A stretch of 21,603 bases of DNA. It comes from an uncultured Bacteroidota bacterium (GTDB taxonomy: Bacteria > Bacteroidota > Bacteroidia > Chitinophagales > Chitinophagaceae). Shown one piece after another: positions 15,052 through 21,603 of the stretch. The stretch's first letter is position 1. Each line of letters starts with the position of its first letter. The stretch lies in NCBI GenBank assembly GCA_903881265.1, contig CAIRSV010000041.1, positions 1-21,603 of the forward strand, read 5' to 3'. Made by a program: the position numbers and the translations under genes. Below the pieces are notes generated by a model, which was given only the letters and a program-made list of their open reading frames with translations, was not told the DNA's origin and searched no databases.

Positions 15052-16017
15052 TCAGATCAGCCCTTCACGTATCAGGTCGTGGATATGGATGATGCCTGTA
15101 TACTTGCTTCCATCTAGCACTACTAATTGTGAAATATTATTACTTCTCATCATAGCAAGGGCATTGATGGCTAATTCATCGGCTTGTATGATTTTAGGAT
15201 TCGCATTCATGATATCGCTTGCTTTGCGTGTTGAGAAATCGGCATTTTTTTCTATCATACGTCTTATATCACCATCGGTAATGATACCTGCGAGCGCAGA
15301 TGATGTATCAAGTACTGCCGTGGATCCAAGACGTTTACTTGTCATTTCTACGATTACGTCATTGATACTTGAGGTGGTCATAACCTTTGGTATCTGATTC
15401 AACGCAGATAGATCTTTTACTTTCAGATACAATTGCTTTCCTAAAGCGCCGCCGGGATGAAACTTAGCGAAGTCGCTAGGTTTGAATCCTTTTAATTGAA
15501 GCAGACAAACTGCCAATGCATCACCCATTACCAATTGCGCTGTTGTGCTACTTGTAGGCGCGAGGTTATTGGGACAGGCTTCGACTTCCACGGTAGAGTC
15601 AATAATATAATCGGCTTCCTTCGCCAAAAACGAATGTACATTTCCGCAAAGGGCAATGAGGGTATTGCCAAAATTTTTAATTAATGGCACTAGCACTTTA
15701 ATTTCGGCGCTCTCACCACTTTTCGAAATCACGATTGCGATATCGTTGGCTTGCATCATACCCAAATCGCCATGAATGGCATCGGCAGCATGAAGAAAAA
15801 CGGCTGGAGTTCCGGTACTGTTCAGGGTAGCCACAATCTTTTGGGCGATGATAGCACTCTTACCGATACCGCTGATGACAACTCTTCCGGTGGAGTCGTG
15901 AATGGCTTGCACCACATCGGCAAAGGAATCGTTAAGGAATGTATCTAGCTGTTCGATGGCTGCTTTTTCAATCGCTATGGTTTCGCGGGCCGTTTGAAGT
16001 ATTTGTTCTTTGTTCAA
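15052..16017 (-). CDS. kdsD: Arabinose-5-phosphate isomerase (KpsF/GutQ/KdsD type)
   Basis: The enzyme converts ribulose-5-phosphate to arabinose-5-phosphate, the first step toward Kdo for LPS. The 321-residue protein has an SIS domain (about 35-170) with VVISGIGKSAIIAQKI, HAADAIHGDLGMMQ, SKSGESAEI and FHPGGALGKQL. Candidate catalytic residues K53, E105, E146 and H187 keep the spacing I recall for E. coli KdsD. Two CBS domains follow (about 205-260 and 268-321). The start codon must be TTG at 16017: the in-frame TAG lies eight codons upstream and the first internal ATG is inside the SIS domain. It is cytoplasmic. The upstream TonB receptor gene is separated by a terminator, so kdsD is likely its own unit. 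Confidence 0.94.
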   Translation of the reverse strand: MNKEQILQTARETIAIEKAAIEQLDTFLNDSFADVVQAIHDSTGRVVISGIGKSAIIAQKIVATLNSTGTPAVFLHAADAIHGDLGMMQANDIAIVISKSGESAEIKVLVPLIKNFGNTLIALCGNVHSFLAKEADYIIDSTVEVEACPNNLAPTSSTTAQLVMGDALAVCLLQLKGFKPSDFAKFHPGGALGKQLYLKVKDLSALNQIPKVMTTSSINDVIVEMTSKRLGSTAVLDTSSALAGIITDGDIRRMIEKNADFSTRKASDIMNANPKIIQADELAINALAMMRSNNISQLVVLDGSKYTGIIHIHDLIREGLI

Positions 16018-16067
16018 GAATTGGAAATTTGTGTAAAACTAAGGCTTTCGTATAAAGATATAAAACA

Positions 16068-16097
16068 AAAGCACCCTACTTCTCAGTAAGGTGCTTT
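16068..16097 (-). terminator. Rho-independent terminator of the TonB receptor gene
   Basis: Read on the minus strand, AAAGCACC pairs with GGTGCTTT. A one-base mismatch and a further four-base stem close around a GAGA loop, and the tract continues as TTTTGTTTTA. It lies 25 bases after the receptor stop codon and 50 bases before the kdsD start. Confidence 0.85.
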
Positions 16098-16122
16098 CGC
16101 ATCAAAAATAATCAGCTACAAA

Positions 16123-18339
16123 TTAGTATTTGTATCGCACGGCTAAGACAAAATTTCTGCCTGGGGCGCTCATGCCTGATGCAAAATAACGATAGTTCCT
16201 ATCGAGGATATTCTCAATACCAGCTTGCACTTGTACATACTTAGTAATGGTAACACCAGCTCTGAAATTGACGGTATACCAGCTAGGAGAACCGTTTGGC
16301 GTAGCGTATGGTAAATTATCTTCACCTGCGAGATTATAATCGACCAGTTTCTTTTTACCGTTATACAGGCTATACAATTCTGTATACCATTTTGACGTGG
16401 CATATCGGATACCGAAGCGACCGGTAACCGGAGGAATATGATCGAGTGGAATTAATAATGAATCGCCTTGATTGAAACGACCGTAGGTGTAATTTATCGA
16501 ACCATAGATAGAGAAATGCAACATGGGTCTGTATGTGGCATCAACACCGCCCCCGTATAAGAACGCGCGTGCTTTGTTTTGACTCGCATAAACCTGTATC
16601 ATGTTGCCGTTATAGAGGATAGAGTCCTGTCCGTTATACGTATATTTATCGATGACCATGGCATTGTTAAACAACGTATAGAAGCCGTATGTATTCAGTT
16701 CGAATGAACCATTATTATAGCCAATTCCAATTTCCGCATTTTGTGAATATTCGGGTTTTAGATTTTTATTTGGAACGATAAGCATACTATTCGTCGACTC
16801 AAATACTTTGGTCATATCATCGAAGTTAGGAGAACGGAATCCACTTGATAGATTTGCTGTTAAGCGCAATTCATCGGTTGGCATGAAGGCTACACCTAAG
16901 TTGCCAGTTAAGGCCTTATTGGCTTGCTTTAAATCTGTCACTGGAATATTAAATTGAACAGCAGTATCTATCAAAGTAGAATGCAAGGTCGTGTAGTTGA
17001 AACGTAAGCCGTCGTTGATGACTACTTTACCTTCAGCCAACTTTAACGTATGTTGGAAAAACAAACCGAACAGATTCATATTGTTTTTGCCATCAGGGTA
17101 GCGCGTATCGATCTTGGTTTCAGCGCCGGTAAAAATATCAGTTTTATGTGCATCTGATTTTAATAGATTGAATTGCCCGTCAGCACCGATAGTCAACTCA
17201 TGTCGGTCATCTTTATGTCGCAAGGCTACATTGTATCCAATCACATTGATGTTCTCTGTACGACGCGCGATTGTTGTCTTTTGATATCCCCGGTTATTGC
17301 GGCTCTCGGTCCAATGTTGATGGCTCAGATTGGCAGTCAGGTCGCTGAAAAAACTATTCATCTTTACGGCATCGAACGTATACGCTGCGAGTGTTCTGAA
17401 CTGTGGGCCATAATACCACTCGGCATTTTTTGCGATGCCATTGCTGGTTTCAGAAAGACGGTCGTAACGTGGAATATTAGATGTCGTAGATAATTGAAAA
17501 TTCAAACCGTGTTTGATCTTCTTGCCTTGCAGGATACTCACTTTTTCAAGGATATCGACCTGACTATAACCGGTTGATAGTTGTTTATATGGATCTGGAT
17601 TGGCAATCATACTATCCTGTCCATTGATTTGTGCAATGATGAATTTCTTTTTCCACAGATTCATAATCGAATCGACACCATTTTTTCCTTGTACCAAATC
17701 GTCAAATGTAGAATAGGTGATATTGGTAAACGAAGCAACCTTATTGTTGCCTACATGCATTCCGACATTCACTGTCTTTTCCTGATTAACAGTCGAGTAT
17801 CTGACCAAGGCCTGCGCACCGGTCACCGCGACTTTATTATTTTTGGCAAACTTTGGATCGATAGTTTTTATCATAATTACACCGCCTAAGGCATCTGCGC
17901 CATGAACGGTAGATGCTGGTCCGCTTAAGACCTCTACACGCTCAAGCGAGGTATTGTCGAAGCTGATGATATTCTGTAAATGTCCTGTACGAAAGATGGC
18001 ATTGTTATGACGGATACCGTCGATGCTCAGCTGAATACGACTAGCTTCAAAGCCTCTTATTACGGGGCTTCCACCGCCTTGCTGACTTTTCTGAACAAAC
18101 ACTTGTCCCGTATTAATTAACACATCGGCGAGACTTTGTGCATTCATTTGCGTCATTTGTTTTTGTGAAATGACATCCACTTTTTGAACGATATTTTTCT
18201 TCTTTTCTGAAAATTTATTGCCTGAGATGATTACTTCATTCAGGTTTGTTTTTTTGATAGAGTCTTTTTGCTCTTCTGTTTGCGCGCTTGCAGTATGCAT
18301 GGCAAGGCATAGTAAGGGAAATAGAAATAGTTTTTTCAT
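16123..18339 (-). CDS. TonB-dependent outer-membrane receptor, haem/haemoglobin-receptor-like
   Basis: The 738-residue protein has a signal peptide (1-20, ending TASAQ). A plug domain (about 30-165) contains a TonB-box-like NLNEVIISGNKFSEKKK, SLADVLINTGQVFVQKSQQ and SLERVEVLSGPASTVHGADA. A 22-strand barrel ends in VLAVRYKY with a terminal aromatic residue. It has no carboxypeptidase-like N-terminal extension and no SusD partner, so it is not a polysaccharide-utilisation receptor. GFRSPNFDDM near residue 500 and VPNKNLKPEYSQNAEIG near 525 resemble the FRAP and NPNL boxes of haem/haemoglobin receptors. That is a family-level resemblance; the substrate could be another metal complex. It has its own terminator and a perfect inverted repeat just upstream. 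Confidence 0.9.
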   Translation of the reverse strand: MKKLFLFPLLCLAMHTASAQTEEQKDSIKKTNLNEVIISGNKFSEKKKNIVQKVDVISQKQMTQMNAQSLADVLINTGQVFVQKSQQGGGSPVIRGFEASRIQLSIDGIRHNNAIFRTGHLQNIISFDNTSLERVEVLSGPASTVHGADALGGVIMIKTIDPKFAKNNKVAVTGAQALVRYSTVNQEKTVNVGMHVGNNKVASFTNITYSTFDDLVQGKNGVDSIMNLWKKKFIIAQINGQDSMIANPDPYKQLSTGYSQVDILEKVSILQGKKIKHGLNFQLSTTSNIPRYDRLSETSNGIAKNAEWYYGPQFRTLAAYTFDAVKMNSFFSDLTANLSHQHWTESRNNRGYQKTTIARRTENINVIGYNVALRHKDDRHELTIGADGQFNLLKSDAHKTDIFTGAETKIDTRYPDGKNNMNLFGLFFQHTLKLAEGKVVINDGLRFNYTTLHSTLIDTAVQFNIPVTDLKQANKALTGNLGVAFMPTDELRLTANLSSGFRSPNFDDMTKVFESTNSMLIVPNKNLKPEYSQNAEIGIGYNNGSFELNTYGFYTLFNNAMVIDKYTYNGQDSILYNGNMIQVYASQNKARAFLYGGGVDATYRPMLHFSIYGSINYTYGRFNQGDSLLIPLDHIPPVTGRFGIRYATSKWYTELYSLYNGKKKLVDYNLAGEDNLPYATPNGSPSWYTVNFRAGVTITKYVQVQAGIENILDRNYRYFASGMSAPGRNFVLAVRYKY

Positions 18340-18370
18340 GTTATATTATATTAAGTCAGAATATTTCCGA

Positions 18371-18402
18371 CAAGTATTAAATGAGTTTTTTTAAATAACA
18401 AA
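18371..18402 (-). promoter_or_regulatory. Possible promoter of the TonB receptor gene
   Basis: On the minus strand a -33-like TTTG (18402-18399) is followed after 19 bases by TAATACTTG (18379-18371), a degenerate version of TAnnTTTG. The ATG is 31 bases further. The spacing fits Bacteroidota promoters, but the -7 part is imperfect. Confidence 0.3.
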
Positions 18403-18405
18403 TCC

Positions 18406-18432
18406 TTTGAATAAGACAAAATCTTATTCAAA
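18406..18432. repeat. Perfect 11-5-11 inverted repeat upstream of the TonB receptor
   Basis: TTTGAATAAGA and TCTTATTCAAA are perfect reverse complements separated by CAAAA. The site sits 29 bases after the stop of the small membrane protein gene and immediately upstream of the possible -33 element of the receptor. The stem is almost all A/T and has no T-run after it on the minus strand, so an operator or activator site is at least as likely as a terminator. Confidence 0.55.
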
Positions 18433-18460
18433 CAAGGTAGGTTATCGATACATGAGAAAC

Positions 18461-18997
18461 TTATACTTTCGGCGGTGGGGAATCTTCCTGAAAAAAGGAA
18501 GTGAAAATGTCTTGAGCGACATCTATGTATGCAGCTGACTTATTAGCCGGTCTGAAAAAAGAATATTGCTGAGGGGCTTCACAAAATAATGGAGTGAATG
18601 CAGGATGATGCTTTTCAAGGTGCTGATTTTTCTTTTTTATATCCTTCGAAACCGCCACCAATGCATCGTCAACGGCATCATAAAAGCCTTTTACAATCAC
18701 TTGATTCTCTGACACCACGACCGACTTAATATCAAACAATCGTCCGTTTACGTCAATCTCGTTGTTCGTATGTTTTACAACTTGTTTCCATTGTATTTTA
18801 CTGAAATGAAGAGTCGATAATGGGTTCATGTCATTATGTTCTTGCATCATAGATTGATGTGCACGAAGGGCAATATGCACTGCGATTGGCATTAATTGTA
18901 AGATTAGAAACAATCCTAGCAAGAATGACGATATGATGTGTCGACGAGTTAACAATAGAAGTAGTTTAGGTATCGATGATAAATGTAATGTAATCAT
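18461..18997 (-). CDS. Uncharacterised small membrane-anchored protein upstream of the TonB receptor
   Basis: I do not recognise this 178-residue protein with certainty. It has a single hydrophobic segment at about residues 22-42 after a basic stretch (TRRH), suggesting an N-terminal signal anchor with the rest in the periplasm. Residues 61-105 look like a small beta-rich unit (FSKIQWKQVV, EIDVNGRLFDIKSVVV). A Lys/His-rich stretch follows (KDIKKKNQHLEKHHP, 118-132), and the end is FFQEDSPPPKV. Histidines are frequent and there is one cysteine (C139). Short proteins with a PPPK/QPPK-like end beside metal-related TonB receptors are something I recall from other Bacteroidota, so a role with the receptor is an inference. 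The frame extends upstream into the CvfB gene, but ATG 18997 lies past it and precedes the hydrophobic segment, so it is preferred. Confidence 0.7.
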   Translation of the reverse strand: MITLHLSSIPKLLLLLTRRHIISSFLLGLFLILQLMPIAVHIALRAHQSMMQEHNDMNPLSTLHFSKIQWKQVVKHTNNEIDVNGRLFDIKSVVVSENQVIVKGFYDAVDDALVAVSKDIKKKNQHLEKHHPAFTPLFCEAPQQYSFFRPANKSAAYIDVAQDIFTSFFQEDSPPPKV

Positions 18998-19049
18998 GAA
19001 GAATTGCAAAACGAATCGCCTGCTTCGGCACGCTTGATTCTGAAGGCTA

Positions 19050-19880
19050 TTAGACCAAATACACGCCATCTTTTTCTATACGAATCATTCGTTGTTTATA
19101 TAAGATGCCAATTGATTTCTTAAACGCTTTTTTACTCATATTTAATGTTGATTTAATCTCTACGGGCGTGCTATCGTCTGTTAGTGAAAGGACGCCTTTA
19201 TTTTTCTGCAGATAAACCAACACTTTGTCTGTCGTATCGACCAGATGTTGCACACCAATTTTTTGCAGTGAAAGATCCATTGCCAAATCTTCGCGAATAT
19301 TTTTGACATAGCCTGTGAGTTTATCGCCGATATTGACTTCGGTAAAGATCTCATCATGATAGATTAAACCCTTGTGTGCGTTATTCACGATGGCGTTAAA
19401 ACCAAGAAACGTTTTTTCAAAAACAATCAGCTCTACTTCATCGCCAACCGTCAGTGTCATGTCATCATTGCTGACAAACTTATTAATCTTACTTGAAGCA
19501 ACTAAGCGGTCGGTGGCTTCATCAAGATAGAGATAGACCATATACCATTCATTCACCTCCATTTTCTTCGATTGTTCTTGCAGTGGCACCATGAGGTCTT
19601 TTTCCATGCCCCATTCAAGAAAGGCGCCAAACTGTGTGATGGTGCGTACACGCAGATAAGCAAAGTCGCCTGCTACCACATAGGGTTCCAATGTTGTAGC
19701 CACCAATCGTTCTTCGCTATCCTTATAAACGAAAACCTCTATGATATCACCAATCTTGAAGGTGTCTGCGATATACTTTTTCGGTAATAGTACCTCATTG
19801 TTTATCTTATCGCTCAGATACATGCCTACGCTTGTATTCCGCTGAATCTTCAATCTGTTCATTTCACCTATGTAAATCAT
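19050..19880 (-). CDS. cvfB: CvfB-like S1 RNA-binding protein
   Basis: The 276-residue cytoplasmic protein follows the CvfB/YitL plan. Three S1-like beta-barrel units lie at about 4-64, 70-132 and 143-205, then a C-terminal winged helix (about 215-276). The second unit is the clearest, with YLRVRTITQFGAFLEWG and KDLMVPLQEQ (75-103). The winged helix includes TPVEIKSTLNMSKKAFKKSI. In Staphylococcus aureus CvfB affects virulence-factor expression and binds RNA; targets in Bacteroidota are unknown. ATG 19880 matches the usual MIxIGxxNxLKIxRxT N-terminus. It lies 49 bases after the transglycosylase stop and 52 bases before the small membrane protein, all on the minus strand, so co-transcription is possible. 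Confidence 0.9.
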   Translation of the reverse strand: MIYIGEMNRLKIQRNTSVGMYLSDKINNEVLLPKKYIADTFKIGDIIEVFVYKDSEERLVATTLEPYVVAGDFAYLRVRTITQFGAFLEWGMEKDLMVPLQEQSKKMEVNEWYMVYLYLDEATDRLVASSKINKFVSNDDMTLTVGDEVELIVFEKTFLGFNAIVNNAHKGLIYHDEIFTEVNIGDKLTGYVKNIREDLAMDLSLQKIGVQHLVDTTDKVLVYLQKNKGVLSLTDDSTPVEIKSTLNMSKKAFKKSIGILYKQRMIRIEKDGVYLV

Positions 19881-19929
19881 ATCTGCTTTTGAGGACGTAA
19901 AGGTAAGAGTTGAAAACTATTATGAAGCA

Positions 19930-20844
19930 TCATTCAGCAGGAAGCAACACCACATAGTTTCTGCGTTTATAATTATTGAGTGTTTTGTCGCGCATCCAGG
20001 GGTTAAGCATCTTCAGTGTTTTGTAATTAGTGCCTTTACTTTTTGCATACAAGGTCAGATTACCAAGTCCACCTGAAATGCTATCGCGGCGCACTTGTAT
20101 CGGTTTATATACATCGTCGTCCTGAAAATGAAACCCTAACTGTTTTTGATTGACAATGATATATTTCAGCGCGGCGATACGAAATACATATCGCATGGTT
20201 TCTTCGGGTAGCATCACATTATAGAAGCTGCTTTCTCCTTGTGCGCTCAACGCTGCTGCCATACCACCCATACCGCAATTGTATGACGCTGCTGCGGCTG
20301 TCCAGTTGCCAAATTTAGCGTACGCATCTTTTAAGTATTTACAGGCGGCATCCGTTGCACGTTCGGCATTGTATCGTTCGTCTACTTCGTCATCGATATG
20401 CAATCCATAGATAGGGGCAGTGCTGCTCATAAATTGCCAGAAACCAACGGCTCCCGCTTTTGAAATTTGATTTTGCAAAGCACTTTCGGCAACGCATAAA
20501 TATTTAAAATCATCAGGCACTTCATTGGCTGCAAGTCGTTCTTCAATCATCGGCAACCATCGTGACGTTAATTTGATGATATACGACATCGTACCTTGCA
20601 TATAGCAATTGAATAAGAGTTCACGGTCAAATCGTTCACGCACATCTCGTATGTCCATGGGCATCGTTTCGCCAAACAACGAAAACACCTTAGGTACATG
20701 AGGCGGTGTGATGCGAATTGGCGAATACGTTACTTCGGGCTTATCATCAGGCATATCATTGTTCGTTGAACGAGACGTTGCATCTTGTGCTTGACAGATT
20801 GAAACAAGAAGGAATGAACATAGGGCGAGACAAATTTTTTTCAT
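19930..20844 (-). CDS. Membrane-bound lytic transglycosylase, MltD-like
   Basis: The 304-residue protein has a signal peptide (1-19, ending SICQA) and a family 1 lytic transglycosylase domain (about 75-225). The catalytic glutamate is E120 in CVAESALQNQ, followed by GAVGFWQFMSSTAPIYGL (131-148) and AAAASYNCGMGG (183-194). The last 45 residues (LGNLTLYAKSKGTNYKTLK to YVVLLPAE) look like one LysM repeat that would bind peptidoglycan. The enzyme cleaves the MurNAc-GlcNAc bond to form 1,6-anhydro ends in the periplasm. The signal peptide lacks a lipobox, unlike E. coli MltD. The frame extends 29 codons further upstream, but that part is hydrophilic and overlaps DUF2480; ATG 20844 begins the signal peptide directly and is chosen. 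Confidence 0.92.
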   Translation of the reverse strand: MKKICLALCSFLLVSICQAQDATSRSTNNDMPDDKPEVTYSPIRITPPHVPKVFSLFGETMPMDIRDVRERFDRELLFNCYMQGTMSYIIKLTSRWLPMIEERLAANEVPDDFKYLCVAESALQNQISKAGAVGFWQFMSSTAPIYGLHIDDEVDERYNAERATDAACKYLKDAYAKFGNWTAAAASYNCGMGGMAAALSAQGESSFYNVMLPEETMRYVFRIAALKYIIVNQKQLGFHFQDDDVYKPIQVRRDSISGGLGNLTLYAKSKGTNYKTLKMLNPWMRDKTLNNYKRRNYVVLLPAE

Positions 20845-20881
20845 AAAGTAGTATGTTATTGAAAGAAGGACAGCATATAAA

Positions 20882-21388
20882 TCAGACTTTCTTCTGTTTG
20901 TAAATCGGCACTGTACTGCAGGGTTCGCCATACATAATACTTTTGGCCACAGGTCGTAGTTTGAAGGTGATCATTGCATACGCTTCATCGGGGATATGCA
21001 CATCGCCACATCCTTTGATTACGATGCGCTGATCTGTGTATGGGTCGGTATTCAGCTGTTGAATAGTATCCAGTAATAAATCTTTATTAGCCTGTTCGAC
21101 TGTGCCCATTCGTATTCGTTTGGCTACTGGTTGAAGGTATTGCGCTGCTAGCATATAAGCCCACACCGGAATAATCGCATCAACGGAACAAGTAAGTATG
21201 ACATCCTTTTGCGCATATTGCAACCAATCGTGTGCTAGCAAGGACTCGCGATAATTTTTTTCCTTTAAAATTAATTCCATGAACAGGAAGGCTTTCAAAT
21301 CAAACACCATTGCATCTGTTGGAAGTAAGTCTTCCAGATTGAGTGTGATGATGCCGCTTTCGGCTACTTTATTAATGATGGTTTCCAT
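20882..21388 (-). CDS. DUF2480 family protein
   Basis: The 168-residue soluble protein matches DUF2480, a family nearly confined to Bacteroidota with no assigned function. Conserved blocks are IINKVAESGIITLNLEDLLP (4-23), MELILKEKNYRESL (37-50), CSVDAIIPVWAYMLAAQYL (67-85), RIVIKGCGD (121-129) and the C-terminal SIMYGEPCSTVPIYKQ (150-165). Three cysteines in these blocks (C67, C127, C157) could ligate a metal or be redox-active, but that is only an inference. It lacks a signal peptide. It is followed after 37 bases by the transglycosylase gene and has an exact TAnnTTTG box five bases before its ATG. Confidence 0.9.
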   Translation of the reverse strand: METIINKVAESGIITLNLEDLLPTDAMVFDLKAFLFMELILKEKNYRESLLAHDWLQYAQKDVILTCSVDAIIPVWAYMLAAQYLQPVAKRIRMGTVEQANKDLLLDTIQQLNTDPYTDQRIVIKGCGDVHIPDEAYAMITFKLRPVAKSIMYGEPCSTVPIYKQKKV

Positions 21389-21393
21389 TATCG

Positions 21394-21401
21394 CAAATTT
21401 A
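21394..21401 (-). promoter_or_regulatory. Putative -7 promoter element for the DUF2480 gene
   Basis: The minus strand reads TAAATTTG, an exact TAnnTTTG match, ending five bases before ATG 21388. A transcript starting a few bases downstream would be leaderless or nearly so. Confidence 0.5.
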
Positions 21402-21418
21402 AGGGGAAAGGAAGTAGA

Positions 21419-21457
21419 ACCGAAAATAAATTCGGTCCTCTACTCTTCGTTAGAGTA
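21419..21457. repeat. Two tandem hairpins in the terminal intergenic region
   Basis: ACCGAA (21419-21424) pairs with TTCGGT (21431-21436) around a six-base loop. TACTCT (21441-21446) pairs with AGAGTA (21452-21457) around a five-base loop. The first can be extended by GTAG and CTAC, which would compete with the second. There is no T-run on either strand. They could belong to the 5' leader of a gene reading off the right edge or to DUF2480 control; no known riboswitch class was recognised. Confidence 0.35.
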
Positions 21458-21477
21458 ACTGCGGAAACCTGTACCTC

Positions 21478-21603
21478 ATGCAACTTGCCACATTGATATA
21501 CACAACAGCTACAATGATAGATTGGCTGAAATATCTCGATGCTCAGCACATAATATTTCAAGCATTGAATTCATTTATGAAACTAAATCATAGTACTTTT
21601 AGC
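21478..21603 (+). CDS. Possible start of a gene running off the right edge
   Basis: From ATG 21478 the frame is open for all 42 codons to the window end; a second ATG at 21514 gives MIDWLKYLDAQHIIFQAL. The product is not recognised. A frame this short can be open by chance, and no TAnnTTTG box was found directly upstream. The tandem hairpins just before it fit a leader. Support is weak. Confidence 0.25.
   Translation, partial: MQLATLIYTTATMIDWLKYLDAQHIIFQALNSFMKLNHSTFS

Noticed and set aside
15035..15397. Open frame of 120 codons on the plus strand
   Set aside because: It lies opposite the CBS domains of kdsD, whose protein is clearly conserved; it is a frame shadow with no family resemblance.
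18998..19069. Extended start for the small membrane protein reaching into cvfB
   Set aside because: It overlaps the cvfB coding end, and ATG 18997 lies just before the hydrophobic anchor.
20845..20931. Extended start for the lytic transglycosylase
   Set aside because: The extension is hydrophilic, overlaps the end of DUF2480 and would bury the signal peptide; ATG 20844 begins it directly.
1..21603. CRISPR arrays, insertion sequences, phage or defence genes
   Set aside because: No direct-repeat arrays, transposase or integrase motifs, or known defence domains were seen; codon and base use look even throughout.

Overview
The window is chromosomal DNA from a member of the Bacteroidota, most likely a Sphingobacteriia/Chitinophagia-like lineage. 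This is inferred from several features. There is a gliding/type IX secretion pair (a PKD protein with a type-B C-terminal sorting domain, followed by a PorP/SprF protein). There is a gldC homologue, a DUF2480 protein and an NFU1-like protein. Start codons are repeatedly preceded by the Bacteroidota -7 promoter element TAnnTTTG, and Shine-Dalgarno sequences are mostly absent. Base composition is AT-rich and even throughout. I see no rRNA, tRNA, CRISPR array, insertion sequence or phage gene, and no gene-free stretch longer than about 215 bases.

Layout. 1-371 (-): start of an M28-type secreted peptidase, cut by the window edge, divergent from gcvT (487-1578, +). sixA-like histidine phosphatase (1653-2150, +) converges on a minus-strand group of ABC exporter, DUF983 protein and WaaE-like glycosyltransferase (5144 down to 2147). 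SCO1-like copper chaperone and a DUF420/CtaM-like membrane protein (5251-6561, +) form a cytochrome-oxidase assembly pair, divergent from the exporter. rpoN and an NFU1-like Fe-S carrier (8806 down to 6604, -) come next. A large T9SS cargo protein with a PorP/SprF partner (8937-13493, +) is followed by gldC, yqeY-like and cvpA-like genes (13670-15025, +). kdsD (15052-16017, -) supplies arabinose-5-phosphate for Kdo. A TonB-dependent receptor (16123-18339, -) has its own terminator and a perfect 11-5-11 inverted repeat upstream. The rest, all on the minus strand, is a small unrecognised membrane-anchored protein, a CvfB-like S1 protein, a lytic transglycosylase and DUF2480 (21388 down to 18461). 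The last 215 bases hold two tandem hairpins and a possible gene start running off the window.

Most of this is core Bacteroidota housekeeping and envelope biology: cell-surface secretion and gliding, LPS precursor synthesis and glycosyl transfer, outer-membrane uptake, peptidoglycan turnover, respiratory-complex assembly, one-carbon metabolism and Fe-S assembly. I do not see an obviously new multi-gene system. The points most worth checking are: the receptor, inverted repeat and small membrane protein locus; the type-B cargo/PorP pair; an EF-hand-like loop in the DUF420 protein; TAnnTTTG boxes so close to start codons that some transcripts could be leaderless; and a possible sigma-54 site in front of the sixA-like gene.
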